Positions 9,520 to 19,127 of a stretch of DNA of 64,000 bases are shown here, piece by piece. Source of the stretch: an uncultured Cohaesibacter sp. (lineage in GTDB: Bacteria; Pseudomonadota; Alphaproteobacteria; Rhizobiales; Cohaesibacteraceae); NCBI RefSeq assembly GCF_963676485.1, contig NZ_OY781114.1, positions 2,744,501 to 2,808,500 on the forward strand, written 5' to 3'. The translations under genes were made by a program, and so were the position numbers. How positions within the stretch are numbered: position 1 is the stretch's first letter; every line of letters begins with the position of its first letter. The notes beneath the pieces were generated by a model. That model searched no databases, was not told where the DNA came from, and was given only the letters and a program-made list of their open reading frames with translations.

Positions 9520-10152
9520 TTATTGACTGATGGAAGTCGTCAGAATCTTGATACTGGCTGCGCCAAACAGCATGGCAAACAGCCCATCAAGAGCGCGCCG
9601 TGATTTCCTGTAGCCTGCAACGATGGGCTTGCTGGCAAATATCAGCGCATAAAGGTGGCAGATTAGGGCACTTTGGCAGCCAAGAGCCAGGACAACTGTG
9701 GCCAGATCCATGGGACGCGCGTCACTGGGAAGGCCCAGTGCATATATTGAGCCCAAGAAGAAGATCGCCTTCGGGTTGGTCAGGTGGATTGCAAGACCCT
9801 TGAGATAGGTGCGGCCAAGGCCGAGCGGTTGCTTTTCTGCTGACAGCGGCTCTGCAGCAGAGGGGCGCATGGCTGAGCGTGCAGATTTGACTGCCAGATA
9901 GAAAAGATAAGCAGCGCCGGCATATTTCAGGGTTTCGAAAAGCCAGCTGTTGGCAAGCATCACGGTTCCCATGCCAAGGGCTGCGGCCGTTGACCAGATC
10001 AGAGAGCCGCTCGTAATGCCTGACGCAAGAACAAGCCCATGCTTGCGCCCATTTGTCATGGAGGTGCCCGCTATGGCGAGGGTTGCCGGGCCGGGGCTGG
10101 CCATGGCGATCAGAGCTGCGCCTAAAATGAGAGGAAGGTTTATATCGGTCAT
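9520..10152 (-). CDS. LysE/RhtB family amino-acid exporter
   Basis: A 210-residue inner-membrane protein with about six hydrophobic segments. The family signature 'ASPGPATLAIAG' (about 18-29) follows the first helix, and 'LTNPKAIFFLG' (about 133-143) is the second typical motif. LysE-type carriers export amino acids or related metabolites by proton exchange; the substrate cannot be told from sequence. It is convergent with yebC and divergent from ruvC, with about 145 bp of shared upstream region. Nothing odd. Confidence 0.93.
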   Translation of the reverse strand: MTDINLPLILGAALIAMASPGPATLAIAGTSMTNGRKHGLVLASGITSGSLIWSTAAALGMGTVMLANSWLFETLKYAGAAYLFYLAVKSARSAMRPSAAEPLSAEKQPLGLGRTYLKGLAIHLTNPKAIFFLGSIYALGLPSDARPMDLATVVLALGCQSALICHLYALIFASKPIVAGYRKSRRALDGLFAMLFGAASIKILTTSISQ

Positions 10153-10296
10153 TCTGAGAGCTTTTCCGGCATCGCCTTAAAATGGCATCAAGGGTAAGAA
10201 AAAAGCTATAGTCTCATGGCTTGAGAAAATGTCAAATCCTGTTTGAACCCTTAGTTTGTTCTGGTATTGTTCATATTCTTCGGCTATGCATGAAGC

Positions 10297-10800
10297 ATGA
10301 GAGAGCATCCTATCAGAATCGTTGGCTTTGACCCCGGACTGCGCAAAACCGGTTGGGGCGCCATTGATGTGATCAACAACCGGCTGATCTTTGTTGGGTC
10401 GGGTCTGATTACGTCAGAGGGCAAGAGCGACCTTGCGACCCGTTTGCTTCAATTGCATAACGGGGTTATGAGCGTGTTGCAGAAATATGAGCCGCAGGAA
10501 GTGGCCGTTGAGCAGACCTTCGTGAACAAGGATGCCACGGCAACCCTGAAATTGGGACATGCGCGGGCCATTTCCCTACTGGCTCCGGCGCAACTTGCGC
10601 TGCCAGTGGCAGAATATGCGCCCAACGCGGTCAAGAAAACGGTGGTCGGGGTTGGGCATGCAGACAAGAAACAGGTGCAGACCATGGTCAAGATGCTGTT
10701 GCCCAAGGCGACCTTTGACAGCGAGGATGCGGCTGATGCGCTTGCCATCGCCATTTGTCATGCGCATCAGCGCGGGCAGAAGACCTATAAAATTGCTTAG
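10297..10800 (+). CDS. ruvC: Holliday junction resolvase RuvC
   Basis: Nuclease that cuts four-way recombination junctions. At 167 residues it has the four acidic active-site residues in family positions: D in '[12 protein letters not shown]' (about 10), E in '[13 protein letters not shown]' (about 70), and the pair in '[15 protein letters not shown]' near the C-terminus. RuvA follows after 22 bp and RuvB overlaps RuvA, forming the complete resolvasome operon. The start at 10297 fits the family. Confidence 0.97.
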   Translation: MREHPIRIVGFDPGLRKTGWGAIDVINNRLIFVGSGLITSEGKSDLATRLLQLHNGVMSVLQKYEPQEVAVEQTFVNKDATATLKLGHARAISLLAPAQLALPVAEYAPNAVKKTVVGVGHADKKQVQTMVKMLLPKATFDSEDAADALAIAICHAHQRGQKTYKIA

Positions 10801-10822
10801 TTGAAGATGAGGACGGTGCCCG

Positions 10823-11440
10823 ATGATTGGCAAGCTCAAGGGGTTGATCGATGAATATGCTGACGGCTATGTCATCGTTGATGTCGGTGGCGTTGGCTAT
10901 GAGGTTTATTGCTCGAACCAGACTCTGCAATCACTGCCCTCGGTCGGGGAAGCTGCCACGGTTCTGATTGAAACCCATGTGCGGGAAGACCAGATCAAGC
11001 TTTTCGGCTTTGCCACAGCGCTTGAGCGCGACTGGTTCCGGCTTTTGACCACGGTGCAAGGGGTTGGGCAGAAAGTGGCTCTGGCGATTCTCTCGACCCT
11101 GAAGATCTCCGAGCTTACTTCGGCTATTGCCTTGCAGGACAAGACCATGGTGGCGCGTTCGCCCGGTGTCGGTCCGAAGGTGGCCCAGCGGATCGTTTCA
11201 GAGCTGAAGGACAAGACGCCGAGCCTTGCGGCAACCGATGGTGCCGTCGCCAATCTGCAGGCCGAGATCGATGCTGTTGGCGCACCAAAGGCCATGGCAG
11301 AGGCGGTTTCGGCGCTCTCCAATCTGGGCTATTCTCAGGTGCAGGCCGGCGCAGCGGTGGCCACCATTATCAAGCGGGAAGGGGAAGGGCTGGATACGGC
11401 CTCTCTCATTCGTCGTGCGCTCAAGGAGCTTAGCCAATGA
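10823..11440 (+). CDS. ruvA: Holliday junction DNA helicase subunit RuvA
   Basis: Tetrameric junction-binding protein that loads RuvB. The N-terminal OB-fold starts [12 protein letters not shown]. The helix-hairpin-helix part carries '[13 protein letters not shown]' (about 80-92) and '[19 protein letters not shown]' (about 115-133). The C-terminal domain that contacts RuvB (about 155-205) contains '[16 protein letters not shown]'. Length 205 is usual. Its last bases overlap the ruvB start by 4 bp (ATGA), showing translational coupling. Confidence 0.97.
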   Translation: MIGKLKGLIDEYADGYVIVDVGGVGYEVYCSNQTLQSLPSVGEAATVLIETHVREDQIKLFGFATALERDWFRLLTTVQGVGQKVALAILSTLKISELTSAIALQDKTMVARSPGVGPKVAQRIVSELKDKTPSLAATDGAVANLQAEIDAVGAPKAMAEAVSALSNLGYSQVQAGAAVATIIKREGEGLDTASLIRRALKELSQ

Positions 11441-12489
11441 TTGAAGAGGAAGAGCGCCTTGTTGCGGCGGGCCCACGCGAGGAAGAGACAGATCGGGCTT
11501 TGCGGCCACAGATGCTGGATGATTTCGTCGGGCAGGCACAGGCACGCGCCAATCTCTCCATTTTCATTGAGGCGGCCCGCACGCGCAAGGAAGCGCTTGA
11601 CCATGTTCTGTTTGTCGGCCCTCCGGGGCTGGGCAAGACGACACTGGCGCAGATTGTTTCCCACGAGTTGGGCGTCAATTTCAAATCCACTTCGGGCCCG
11701 GTCATTGCCAAAGCCGGAGATCTGGCGGCCTTGCTGACCAATCTGGAAGAAAATGATGTGCTCTTCATCGATGAAATCCACAGACTCAATCCGGCGGTGG
11801 AAGAAATTCTCTACCCGGCAATGGAGGATTTCCAGCTTGATCTGATCATCGGCGAAGGGCCTGCTGCCCGTTCGGTGAAGATTGATCTGGCTAAATTCAC
11901 CCTTGTTGCAGCGACAACGCGGCTTGGGCTTTTGACCACGCCTTTGCGGGATCGCTTCGGGATTCCGGTTCGTCTCAATTTTTATACTGTGGAAGAACTG
12001 GAGTATATTGTCACACGTGGGGCCCGTTTGATGGGGGTTTCCATCACCAAGGATGGGGCGACCGAGATCGCTCGTCGTTCGCGCGGAACACCCCGCATCG
12101 CTGGCAGACTTCTGCGGCGTGTGCGAGATGTCGCCATCGTTCAGGCCGGTGGTGAAATCAGTCGTGAATTGGCAGACCGCGCCCTACAGATGCTCGAAGT
12201 TGACAATGAGGGGCTCGACGCCCTAGACAGGCGGTACCTGACCATGATCGCGACCTCCTTTGGTGGCGGGCCGGTTGGTGTAGAGACCATAGCCGCAGCG
12301 CTCTCGGAACCACGGGACGCTATTGAAGAGATAATAGAGCCTTATTTGATCCAGCAGGGTTTCATCCAGCGCACGCCGCGTGGACGCCTGTTGGCGCCAA
12401 AGGCTTTTGCCCATCTTGGGTTGGCTGTGCCTCAGAAAGACACTCCTCCACAAATGGGCCTGTTTGCTGAAGGAATTGATGATGCCTGA
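11437..12489 (+). CDS. ruvB: Holliday junction DNA helicase motor RuvB
   Basis: Hexameric AAA+ motor for branch migration. Walker A 'GPPGLGKTT' lies near residue 60, Walker B 'LFIDEIHRL' near 109 and sensor 1 'VAATTRLG' near 155. The arginine finger and winged-helix C-terminal domain, with 'RTPRGR' near 312, complete the protein. Its 350-residue length is typical. It overlaps the upstream ruvA and the downstream ybgC start. Confidence 0.98.
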   Translation: MIEEEERLVAAGPREEETDRALRPQMLDDFVGQAQARANLSIFIEAARTRKEALDHVLFVGPPGLGKTTLAQIVSHELGVNFKSTSGPVIAKAGDLAALLTNLEENDVLFIDEIHRLNPAVEEILYPAMEDFQLDLIIGEGPAARSVKIDLAKFTLVAATTRLGLLTTPLRDRFGIPVRLNFYTVEELEYIVTRGARLMGVSITKDGATEIARRSRGTPRIAGRLLRRVRDVAIVQAGGEISRELADRALQMLEVDNEGLDALDRRYLTMIATSFGGGPVGVETIAAALSEPRDAIEEIIEPYLIQQGFIQRTPRGRLLAPKAFAHLGLAVPQKDTPPQMGLFAEGIDDA

Positions 12490-12940
12490 GCATCGCAACG
12501 AAGGCGACTGGCCAGATCTTGCCGGTCGTTTGACTGACTACGGACATCAACAGATGATCCGGGTTTACTACGAAGACACAGATTTTTCCGGTATCGTTTA
12601 TCATGCCTCCTACCTGCGGTTTATCGAACGGGGGCGCTCTGATTTTATAAGGCTTTTAGGGGTGCAGCATAGCGCTCTTGACAGTGGCGAGAATGGCGAG
12701 CGTCTGGCTTTGGCCGTGCGCCATATGGATATCAATTATCTTCGCTCAGCCCATATCGACGACATTCTGAAGGTTGAAACCCGCATCAACACCGTCAAGG
12801 GTGCCCGCATGATCCTTGATCAGCAGATCCTGCGCGGGGAAGAGGTGTTGTTTACCGCACAGGTCACCGTTGTTGCGGTTACCCGCGAAGGAAAGCCCCG
12901 CCGGTTGCCTGAAAAAATGCGAAAAATTTTGGTCCCCTGA
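12482..12940 (+). CDS. ybgC: YbgC-type acyl-CoA thioesterase of the Tol-Pal cluster
   Basis: Hot-dog-fold thioesterase of about 152 residues. '[18 protein letters not shown]' (about 22-39) carries the catalytic aspartate region, followed by '[12 protein letters not shown]'. YbgC hydrolyses acyl-CoA or acyl-ACP and is encoded with tol-pal in many proteobacteria. The start at 12482 (or ATG 12479) lies inside the ruvB end, with AGGA just upstream, so it is coupled to the ruv operon. The longer in-frame extension upstream lies wholly inside ruvB and is not supported. tolQ begins 341 bp downstream. Confidence 0.93.
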   Translation: MPEHRNEGDWPDLAGRLTDYGHQQMIRVYYEDTDFSGIVYHASYLRFIERGRSDFIRLLGVQHSALDSGENGERLALAVRHMDINYLRSAHIDDILKVETRINTVKGARMILDQQILRGEEVLFTAQVTVVAVTREGKPRRLPEKMRKILVP

Positions 12941-13281
12941 GGGCTGAATTCTCCGCATCAGAGCTTTTCCTTTCGGTTCTGTTCACTTTACTTAAACTTT
13001 CATTAACCATAATCGTGCCTTGTCAAAGGGTGCGTTCAATATGGTTGTGCGCACGCGCCGACCCTAGTTTTGACAAATTCTGCTGACAAATGCTGTCGCT
13101 GGAAGGTCAAACCGGGGCCGGTCGGTTGTGCCTGTTTGAAAATGGTTGCGGCGTGGACGGTGGCAATCTGATCTGCCGGATGTATCCGCAATCCCGGTTT
13201 TTATGCATGGTTTCATTCATAGGCCCTTTTCTTGCCGGATGGGGGTGAGATGAGGGCATGCGCTAGAAAGGACAAAGTTTC
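12941..13281 (+). promoter_or_regulatory. ybgC-tolQ intergenic region with a consensus CtrA-type box
   Basis: A 341-bp gap without a gene. A perfect TTAA-N7-TTAA box, continued by CC, lies at 12992-13006(8); this is the recognition sequence of the alphaproteobacterial cell-cycle regulator CtrA. The gap is far larger than expected within a simple ybgC-tolQ operon, so the tol genes probably have their own promoter here. The ribosome site for tolQ is AAAGGA at about 13267. Binding is inferred from consensus only. Confidence 0.5.
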
Positions 13282-13992
13282 ATGCCCAATGAGGTTGTGC
13301 AAACAGCCCTAGCCAATGCCACTGCCGATGTATCTCTGATGACCCTGTTCATGCAGGCTCATATTGTGGTCAAGATAGTGATGATTGGCTTGATGGCTGC
13401 GTCGGTCTGGTCTTGGGCGATCATTATCGACAAGAGTTTGCTTTACACGCGCACCAAGCGTCAGATGGATCGCTTTGAAAAGGTTTTCTGGTCCGGGCAG
13501 TCTCTTGAAGATCTTTACCAGACGCTCTCGGGGCGTCCCAATCATGCAATGGCGGCGCTGTTCGTTGCTGCGATGCGTGAATGGAAGCGCAGTTTCGAGG
13601 GGCAGGCCCGCTCGGTTGCCGGGTTGCCCGCGCGCCTTGAGAAGGTGCTTGATGTGACCCTGTCGCGTGAGGTGGATCGACTGGAAAAACGCCTGCTATT
13701 TCTGGCAACGGTCGGCTCGGCTGCGCCCTTTGTTGGCCTGTTCGGTACGGTTTGGGGCATCATGAGCTCGTTTCAGGGCATTGCTGCGTCCAAGAATACC
13801 TCTCTTGCCGTGGTCGCCCCTGGCATCGCGGAAGCTCTGTTCGCAACGGCGATCGGGCTCGTTGCCGCTATTCCTGCGGTTATTGCCTACAACAAGCTGG
13901 CGTCCATCGCCTCCCAGCATGCCATGCGCCTTGAAGGCTTTGCCGATGAGTTCTCCGCGATCCTGTCGCGTTTGATGGACGAAAGGGGTTAA
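13282..13992 (+). CDS. tolQ: Tol-Pal system proton channel subunit TolQ
   Basis: A 236-residue inner-membrane MotA/TolQ/ExbB-family protein. A first membrane helix lies at about 30-50, followed by a cytoplasmic loop, then two helices at about 137-160 and 175-200. The conserved 'VGSAAPFVGLFGTVWGIM' stretch near 141-158 and 'APGIAEALFATAIGLVAAIPAV' (13815-13880) form the proton path with TolR. It is followed by tolR after 3 bp. It powers outer-membrane invagination at division. Confidence 0.97.
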   Translation: MPNEVVQTALANATADVSLMTLFMQAHIVVKIVMIGLMAASVWSWAIIIDKSLLYTRTKRQMDRFEKVFWSGQSLEDLYQTLSGRPNHAMAALFVAAMREWKRSFEGQARSVAGLPARLEKVLDVTLSREVDRLEKRLLFLATVGSAAPFVGLFGTVWGIMSSFQGIAASKNTSLAVVAPGIAEALFATAIGLVAAIPAVIAYNKLASIASQHAMRLEGFADEFSAILSRLMDERG

Positions 13993-13995
13993 GTT

Positions 13996-14448
13996 ATGGG
14001 TATGGGCTCGATGGGATCTCCGGGAACGTCACGCAGGCGCGGCGCACGCCGTGCGATGCGTCACAGGCCGGTGGCTGAAATCAACGTGACGCCCATGGTT
14101 GACGTCATGCTGGTGCTGCTCATCATTTTCATGGTGTCGGCGCCGATGATGACGGTTGGCGTTCCGCTCAATTTGCCTGAAAGCACGGCCAAGCCTCTCT
14201 CAAGCCAGACAGAGCCGCTGACACTTTCCATTCGCAAGGATGGCAGCATCTATCTGCAGGATCAGCAGGTGGAATTTGATGCTCTGGTGCAGACCCTGCT
14301 CGGCGTTGCTGAGAATGGCTATGAAGAGCGAATTTTCGTGCGCGGCGACAAGGATGTAGATTATGGCTCCATCATGAAGGTGATGGGGGCGATGAATCGC
14401 GCCGGTTTCAAGAAAATCGGGCTGGTTAGCACCGAGGAGCTTCAATAA
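13996..14448 (+). CDS. tolR: Tol-Pal system subunit TolR (ExbD/TolR family)
   Basis: A 150-residue protein with one membrane helix (about 35-55). The conserved channel aspartate lies in 'NVTPMVDVMLVLLIIFMV', which matches the family site exactly. The rest is periplasmic and probably dimerises and binds peptidoglycan. The N-terminus is basic and glycine-rich. tolA starts 2 bp after its stop. Confidence 0.97.
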   Translation: MGMGSMGSPGTSRRRGARRAMRHRPVAEINVTPMVDVMLVLLIIFMVSAPMMTVGVPLNLPESTAKPLSSQTEPLTLSIRKDGSIYLQDQQVEFDALVQTLLGVAENGYEERIFVRGDKDVDYGSIMKVMGAMNRAGFKKIGLVSTEELQ

Positions 14449-14450
14449 CC

Positions 14451-15398
14451 TTGAAGAATGTCGGTCTTATTGTTTCAAGTGTTGGTCATGCGGCGCTGAT
14501 GGGCTGGGCTTTGATTAGTCTTCCGTCACCGAGCGCTAATGACGTGAGCGACCTGGAAATCCTGCCGATCGAACTGGTCTCTGTCTCCGATGTGACCGAT
14601 GTGGTCAAGGGGGAGGCCACTGCAGAGGTGCAGGACAAGGTCAAGGAAGCCACCAAAAAGACGCCTGAACCGATAGAAGAAATTCCAGAGCCTGCGCCCA
14701 AGGTTGCCCCCAAACCGGAAAAAGCCGCGCCTCAGGAGCAGGCTGAACCGCAGCCGCCAGTCGCAGAGCCTGATCCGGTTCCCACGCAGGAACCCGAGCC
14801 TGTGCCAGAACCCGAGCCGGAACCGCAGCCTCAGCCGGATGTGACGCCAGAGCCAGAGCCTACGCCGGAACCTGAGCCTGAGAAGCCTGCGGAAGTGGCG
14901 CCCAAACCGATTGCCGCCTTGCCCAAGATCAAGCCCCGTATTCCGCGCAAGCCTGCAAAACAGGAAGAGCCGAAGCGTGATTTTGATCTCAATGCACTCA
15001 AGGCGCTCGCCAATCAGAATGACACAGGCGCCCCCACGCGCAGCGGCGAGCAGGATCAATCCGCTTCCTTCGGCTCCAGAAATGGCACCGAAGCGGCTGC
15101 TATGACGCAAAGCGAACTGGATGCCTTGCGGGCGCAGATTTCCCGTTGTTGGTCTCCGCCGGTTGGTGCCGTGGATGCGTCACAATTGGCTGTAAAGATC
15201 GAATTTGGCCTTGATCGGCAAGGAAATGTGAATTTCGGACCTCAGCCGATCCAATATCCGGCCAACCAGTTTGGCGTAGCTGCCGCCGAAAGCGCCATGC
15301 GCGCCGTGCGTCGGTGTGCTCCCTATTCGTTGCCTGCCGACAAATATGAAGCATGGCGCCGTGTCAGGATCAATTTTGATCCGAGTGACATGTTCTAG
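14451..15398 (+). CDS. tolA: Tol-Pal energy-transducing protein TolA (TonB-like), TTG start
   Basis: A 315-residue protein with an N-terminal membrane anchor (about 5-22). The long Pro/Glu-rich periplasmic spacer (about 70-165) contains many Pro-Glu and Pro-Gln pairs, and the C-terminal globular domain (about 215-315) has 'CWSPPVGAVDASQLAVKIEF' and a second cysteine in 'RRCAPYS'. The only plausible initiator is TTG at 14451, 2 bp after tolR, with GAGGAG nearby at the tolR end, so a weak coupled start is likely. The extended PE/PEP spacer replaces the alanine-rich helix of E. coli TolA, which is common in alphaproteobacteria. Confidence 0.93.
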   Translation: MKNVGLIVSSVGHAALMGWALISLPSPSANDVSDLEILPIELVSVSDVTDVVKGEATAEVQDKVKEATKKTPEPIEEIPEPAPKVAPKPEKAAPQEQAEPQPPVAEPDPVPTQEPEPVPEPEPEPQPQPDVTPEPEPTPEPEPEKPAEVAPKPIAALPKIKPRIPRKPAKQEEPKRDFDLNALKALANQNDTGAPTRSGEQDQSASFGSRNGTEAAAMTQSELDALRAQISRCWSPPVGAVDASQLAVKIEFGLDRQGNVNFGPQPIQYPANQFGVAAAESAMRAVRRCAPYSLPADKYEAWRRVRINFDPSDMF

Positions 15399-15503
15399 AC
15401 CCAATGTATGAGGAGCCCGCAAGGCTCTTCGGTATAGATTATCAGGATGTTCATTCATCAAGCGGGCCGCTCGCGGTCTGGATAGGACAGGACAATTATT
15501 GTG

Positions 15504-16862
15504 ATGAAACAGCTTCGACATGCAATGCCCATCCGGCTCCTCAATGCCTATATGACCATGAAAGCCGCCTTGTTGCCTCTTGTGGCCCTTGCCATTCTGT
15601 CCAGCATGGCCATGGTGCGGCCAAGCTATGCCTTGATCGAAATTGACATCACGCGCGGCAATATCCAGCCGATGCCGATTGCTATCACCGATTTTAACGG
15701 TGTGGAGCAGGGCGTGGAGATTTCCAAGGTCATCGAGGCCGATTTGCAGCGCTCCGGCCTTTTCTCTCCGCTCGATCGCAACACATTCCTGCAGAAAAAC
15801 CTGTCTTCTTCTACCGTGCCGTCCTTTCCAAACTGGACTGTGATCAACGCTCAGGCGCTGGTAACGGGCACTGTGACACGGGAAGCGGATGGCCGGCTCA
15901 AGGCGGAGTTTCGACTCTGGGATGTTTATGCCGGCAAGCAGATGACCGGACAGCAGTTTTTCACCACACCGGAAAATTGGCGCCGTGTCGCGCATATCAT
16001 CTCGGACGCCATTTACGAGCGTCTGACCGGTGAGAAGGGCTATTTTGATACGCGCATCGTCTTTGTCGATGAAAGCGGGCCCAAGGATGGACGCGTCAAG
16101 CGGTTGGCCATTATGGATCAGGATGGAGCCAATGTGCGCTATTTAACGGATGGCAGCAATCTGGTTCTGACCCCGCGTTTTTCGCCGACCAAACAGGAAA
16201 TTACCTATATGGCGCTGGAAAACGGGGATCCGCGCGCCTATCTGCTCAACATCGAAACCGGACGTCGGTCCGTTGTTGGTCAGTTTCCGGGCATGAGCTT
16301 CTCTTCCCGTTTCTCTCCTGATGGTCAGAGCATTGCACTCAGCCTGCAGCAGGGTGGCGACGCCAACATCTATCGCATGGATTTGCGCAATGGCAAGATC
16401 ACGCGTCTGACCAACTCAGCCTCTATTGACACAAGCCCGAGCTTCTCGCCCGATGGTCGCCATATCACCTTTGAAAGTGACCGCGGCGGTAAGCAGCAGA
16501 TCTATGTCATGGGGGTTGATGGCTCCAATGTGCAGCGCATCAGCTTTGGTGATGGCAGTTATTCAACGCCGGTATGGTCACCAAGGGGGGATCTTATTGC
16601 CTTCACCAAGCGCTATAAGGGTCAGTTCCAGATCGGGGTCATGAAGACAGACGGCTCACGCGAGCGGATCCTCGTGAGTGGTTTCCACAATGAGGGACCA
16701 ACATGGGCGCCCAATGGTCGCGTGCTGATGTTCTTCTCGGAAAGCCAGGGGGCGAATGGTGGACCAAAGCTTTATTCCATCGATCTGACCGGGCGTAACA
16801 AATACATGGTGCCGACTCCGGCCTTTGCTTCGGACCCGGCCTGGTCGCCTCTGATCGACTGA
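15504..16862 (+). CDS. tolB: Tol-Pal system beta-propeller protein TolB
   Basis: Periplasmic protein that exchanges between TolA and Pal. A long N-terminus carries a Sec signal peptide (hydrophobic stretch at about residues 20-35, cleavage near 'PSYA-LIEID'). An N-terminal domain ('DLQRSGLF' region) is followed by the six-bladed propeller with repeated 'FSPDG' and 'WSP' blade motifs (about 210-450). I took ATG at 15504, directly after a GTG; ATG 15552 would give a more typical signal peptide and cannot be excluded. Length about 452 is normal. A 102-bp gap follows tolA. Confidence 0.96.
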   Translation: MKQLRHAMPIRLLNAYMTMKAALLPLVALAILSSMAMVRPSYALIEIDITRGNIQPMPIAITDFNGVEQGVEISKVIEADLQRSGLFSPLDRNTFLQKNLSSSTVPSFPNWTVINAQALVTGTVTREADGRLKAEFRLWDVYAGKQMTGQQFFTTPENWRRVAHIISDAIYERLTGEKGYFDTRIVFVDESGPKDGRVKRLAIMDQDGANVRYLTDGSNLVLTPRFSPTKQEITYMALENGDPRAYLLNIETGRRSVVGQFPGMSFSSRFSPDGQSIALSLQQGGDANIYRMDLRNGKITRLTNSASIDTSPSFSPDGRHITFESDRGGKQQIYVMGVDGSNVQRISFGDGSYSTPVWSPRGDLIAFTKRYKGQFQIGVMKTDGSRERILVSGFHNEGPTWAPNGRVLMFFSESQGANGGPKLYSIDLTGRNKYMVPTPAFASDPAWSPLID

Positions 16863-17223
16863 TCCGACCTGAAAATCCATTCTGCTCAAGTCTCCGGGCT
16901 GATCACGCGATCAGCTCTGAGATTTTTGTTTGTATCCCTTGGAGCTTGCATTCCGAATAAGGCATGCAGAAGGGGCAAACTGTCCGTTGGATTGATACCA
17001 TTGGCCGGTTTTCTGACCTTTGCGAGGCAGAAAAGACGCTGCGCCTCAGTGTGGCCATCTTTTGATTCAAACAGATGGTCAGAGATGTGGACCATGAGAG
17101 ATCAGACTGCTGAATAGGTATTAATACTTTGGTAACCATGTTTGCGAACGCGCGGTTAACCTAAATTTTCTATTATTGCGGCCGACAAACCCTGATCTCA
17201 ATAAACTTTCGAAGGACAATCAG
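16863..17223 (+). promoter_or_regulatory. tolB-pal intergenic region with hairpin and CtrA-like near-match
   Basis: A 361-bp non-coding gap. A 7-bp perfect stem (16898-16904 with 16909-16915) may terminate tolB transcription, though its T-run is 6 bp away. A near-match to the CtrA box, TTAA-N7-GTAACC, lies at 17121-17137, 87 bp upstream of the pal start. A GGTTAACC palindrome follows near 17154. pal therefore probably has its own promoter. Confidence 0.4.
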
Positions 17224-17706
17224 ATGTCAAATCGTGCAAAATCTTCCATTCGTGTTGTATTCGGCGTCGCTCTGCTGACTGCGTTGGCAGCCTGTTCTTC
17301 GACGCCTGACAAGTTGAATGGTGGTGCTGGCCTTAACTCGGCAACCCCGGGGACGACGCAGGATTTCGTGGTCAATGTTGGCGACCGAGTCTTCTTTGAC
17401 ACCGATAGTTCCGATCTGAACTATTCGGCACAGGCCACATTGGATAAACAGGCTACATGGCTGCAGCAATATCCCAACTATCGCATTGCGATTGAAGGGC
17501 ATGCCGACGAACGAGGCACACGCGAATACAACATCGCGCTGGGCGCGCGCCGTGCGAACTCGGTGCGCAACTATCTCGTCTCCAAAGGCATTCAGTCCGG
17601 CCGCCTGTCGACCAAATCCTATGGCAAGGAACGTCCAGTTGCTGTCTGCGATGATATTTCTTGCTGGTCTCAGAACCGCCGCGCCGTTACGACGCTGGCA
17701 AACTGA
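17224..17706 (+). CDS. pal: Peptidoglycan-associated lipoprotein Pal
   Basis: Outer-membrane lipoprotein that grips peptidoglycan through an OmpA-like domain. The signal peptide ends in a lipobox (LAACSS, Cys at about residue 22). The OmpA domain (about 55-160) holds 'YFDTDSSDL'-like and 'IEGHADERGTREYN' motifs, including the Asp and Arg that bind diaminopimelate. The start at 17224 is preceded by GAAGGA; the longer in-frame ATG at 17176 has no such support. 160 residues, normal. A strong terminator lies at 17796. Confidence 0.97.
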   Translation: MSNRAKSSIRVVFGVALLTALAACSSTPDKLNGGAGLNSATPGTTQDFVVNVGDRVFFDTDSSDLNYSAQATLDKQATWLQQYPNYRIAIEGHADERGTREYNIALGARRANSVRNYLVSKGIQSGRLSTKSYGKERPVAVCDDISCWSQNRRAVTTLAN

Positions 17707-17795
17707 TCTGTCATGGTGTTGTTCGGTATCATGAAGGATGCCTCTTTTGATACCGCAGCGAAATAGCGACGACGAGTTTGACGAAAATTTCATGG

Positions 17796-17825
17796 AAAAG
17801 GGCCGGTTTATACCGGCCCTTTTTG
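17796..17825 (+). terminator. Rho-independent terminator downstream of pal
   Basis: A stem rich in G and C (17801-17807 with 17812-17818, extended by A/T pairs to 17796 and 17823), 4-nt loop and T-run. Confidence 0.9.
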
Positions 17826-18110
17826 TTTCGTTGCATGGCGCCATACATTTTCCTATATTTGCAGACACACTGGTCCCTGTACCATCTGATGCTTCATTTT
17901 AGGGCGTTCTTGATGGACAGAATGAATGAATTGAAGTGCCACAAAGGCATTCACCCGCGATGGTTCCTTCAAAGGGGCCATGGCTGGTAGTTGTGTCGGT
18001 GCCTTTGACAAGGGCAAGTGTCAAATGGGCTGATCCTTGCGGGGGCCTATCGGGCAGGGCAGCTCAGGTCGGTGCGTCATGGTTGCGCGATTGAATAAAT
18101 GGGGATTTTC
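17826..18110 (+). promoter_or_regulatory. Leader region of cpoB with a TTTGACA inverted repeat
   Basis: The interval after the pal terminator is non-coding. It contains a perfect 7-bp inverted repeat TTTGACA / TGTCAAA at 18004-18010 and 18019-18025 with an 8-bp spacer, which could be an operator, or a hairpin around a -35 element. The cpoB ribosome site is GGGGA at about 18101. No known binding protein is implied. Confidence 0.35.
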
Positions 18111-19127
18111 ATGAATAGATTTTTGGTAGCCATGATGGCGCTGGTCGTTGGCGGAAGTGGAACGGCTTTCGCCTCCAGCCGTGTTTCTCAGGATGTGTTG
18201 GCCAGCCGGATCGGGGCTCTTGAAACTCAGGTGGCCGATCATGGTGTGCCGATGCCGCCAATGCCGATCGCGCAGCAACCCGAGCGCATGCAGGTTGCCC
18301 AGTCGGCCGCCAGCCTTGCGGTGCGGGTGGATCGCCTTGAAGAGCAGATGCGGCAATATAACGGTCAGATCGAAGAGCTCAATTTCCGTGTGCGCCAGTT
18401 GCAGGAACAGCTGCAGCGTTTTCAGGAAGATACCGAGTTCCGCTTTCAGGATCTGGAAGGTGGCAAGCGCCCTCGGCGATCTTCCAGTAACCGGCCCCAA
18501 CCGAGCAATCCCTCCCCACAGCAGTTTGACAAGCTTGGCAGCCCCCCACAAAGTCTGGGTAGCCTTTCGCAAAATCAGACGCCTCAAAACAATGATTTGG
18601 GTGGTCCGAATCTGATCGGCCAAGCGCCGGGGAACAATGGGGCTGCACCGATCGATCTCTCGTCCATGCTGGGCGGCGGAGGGGCCCCACAACCTGCGGC
18701 GACCAACGGTTCTTATGGTGCCGATTCCTCTGGCGGGCTGACCGGAGACCCGAATTCGGACTATGATGTGGCCTATGGGTATATGCTACAGAGCGACTAT
18801 GTGGCCGCTGAACAGGCCTTCCAGCAGTTTGTTGGCGCCTATAGTCAGGATCGTCGCATTGCCGATGGCTATTACTGGTTGGGGGAAGCCAAATTCCAGC
18901 AGGGCAAATATCGCGATGCCATTCAGGTCTTTCTCGATGCCTATTCCAAATATCCAAGTGCGCAGAAAGCCCCCGACATGCTGCTAAGAACCGGCATGTC
19001 TCTGCGTCAGATCAACGAACGTGATGCGGCTTGCGCGACCTATGAGGAATTGCTGCAAAAATTCCCCAATGCCTCATCCGCCATCCGCCAGCGCGTGCGG
19101 GCAGAGATTCAAAGTGCCAAATGCTAA
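18111..19127 (+). CDS. cpoB: Cell division coordinator CpoB (YbgF)
   Basis: Periplasmic Tol-Pal partner that couples peptidoglycan synthesis with outer-membrane constriction. A signal peptide (residues 1-22, ending FAS) is followed by a coiled-coil trimerisation region (about 28-125), a low-complexity Asn/Gln/Pro/Gly linker (about 125-215), and C-terminal TPR-like repeats (about 220-338) with 'YWLGEAKFQQGKYRDAIQVF'. The start at 18111 gives a clean signal peptide and has GGGGA upstream. 338 residues. The 3' end overlaps the likely tilS start. Confidence 0.95.
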   Translation: MNRFLVAMMALVVGGSGTAFASSRVSQDVLASRIGALETQVADHGVPMPPMPIAQQPERMQVAQSAASLAVRVDRLEEQMRQYNGQIEELNFRVRQLQEQLQRFQEDTEFRFQDLEGGKRPRRSSSNRPQPSNPSPQQFDKLGSPPQSLGSLSQNQTPQNNDLGGPNLIGQAPGNNGAAPIDLSSMLGGGGAPQPAATNGSYGADSSGGLTGDPNSDYDVAYGYMLQSDYVAAEQAFQQFVGAYSQDRRIADGYYWLGEAKFQQGKYRDAIQVFLDAYSKYPSAQKAPDMLLRTGMSLRQINERDAACATYEELLQKFPNASSAIRQRVRAEIQSAKC

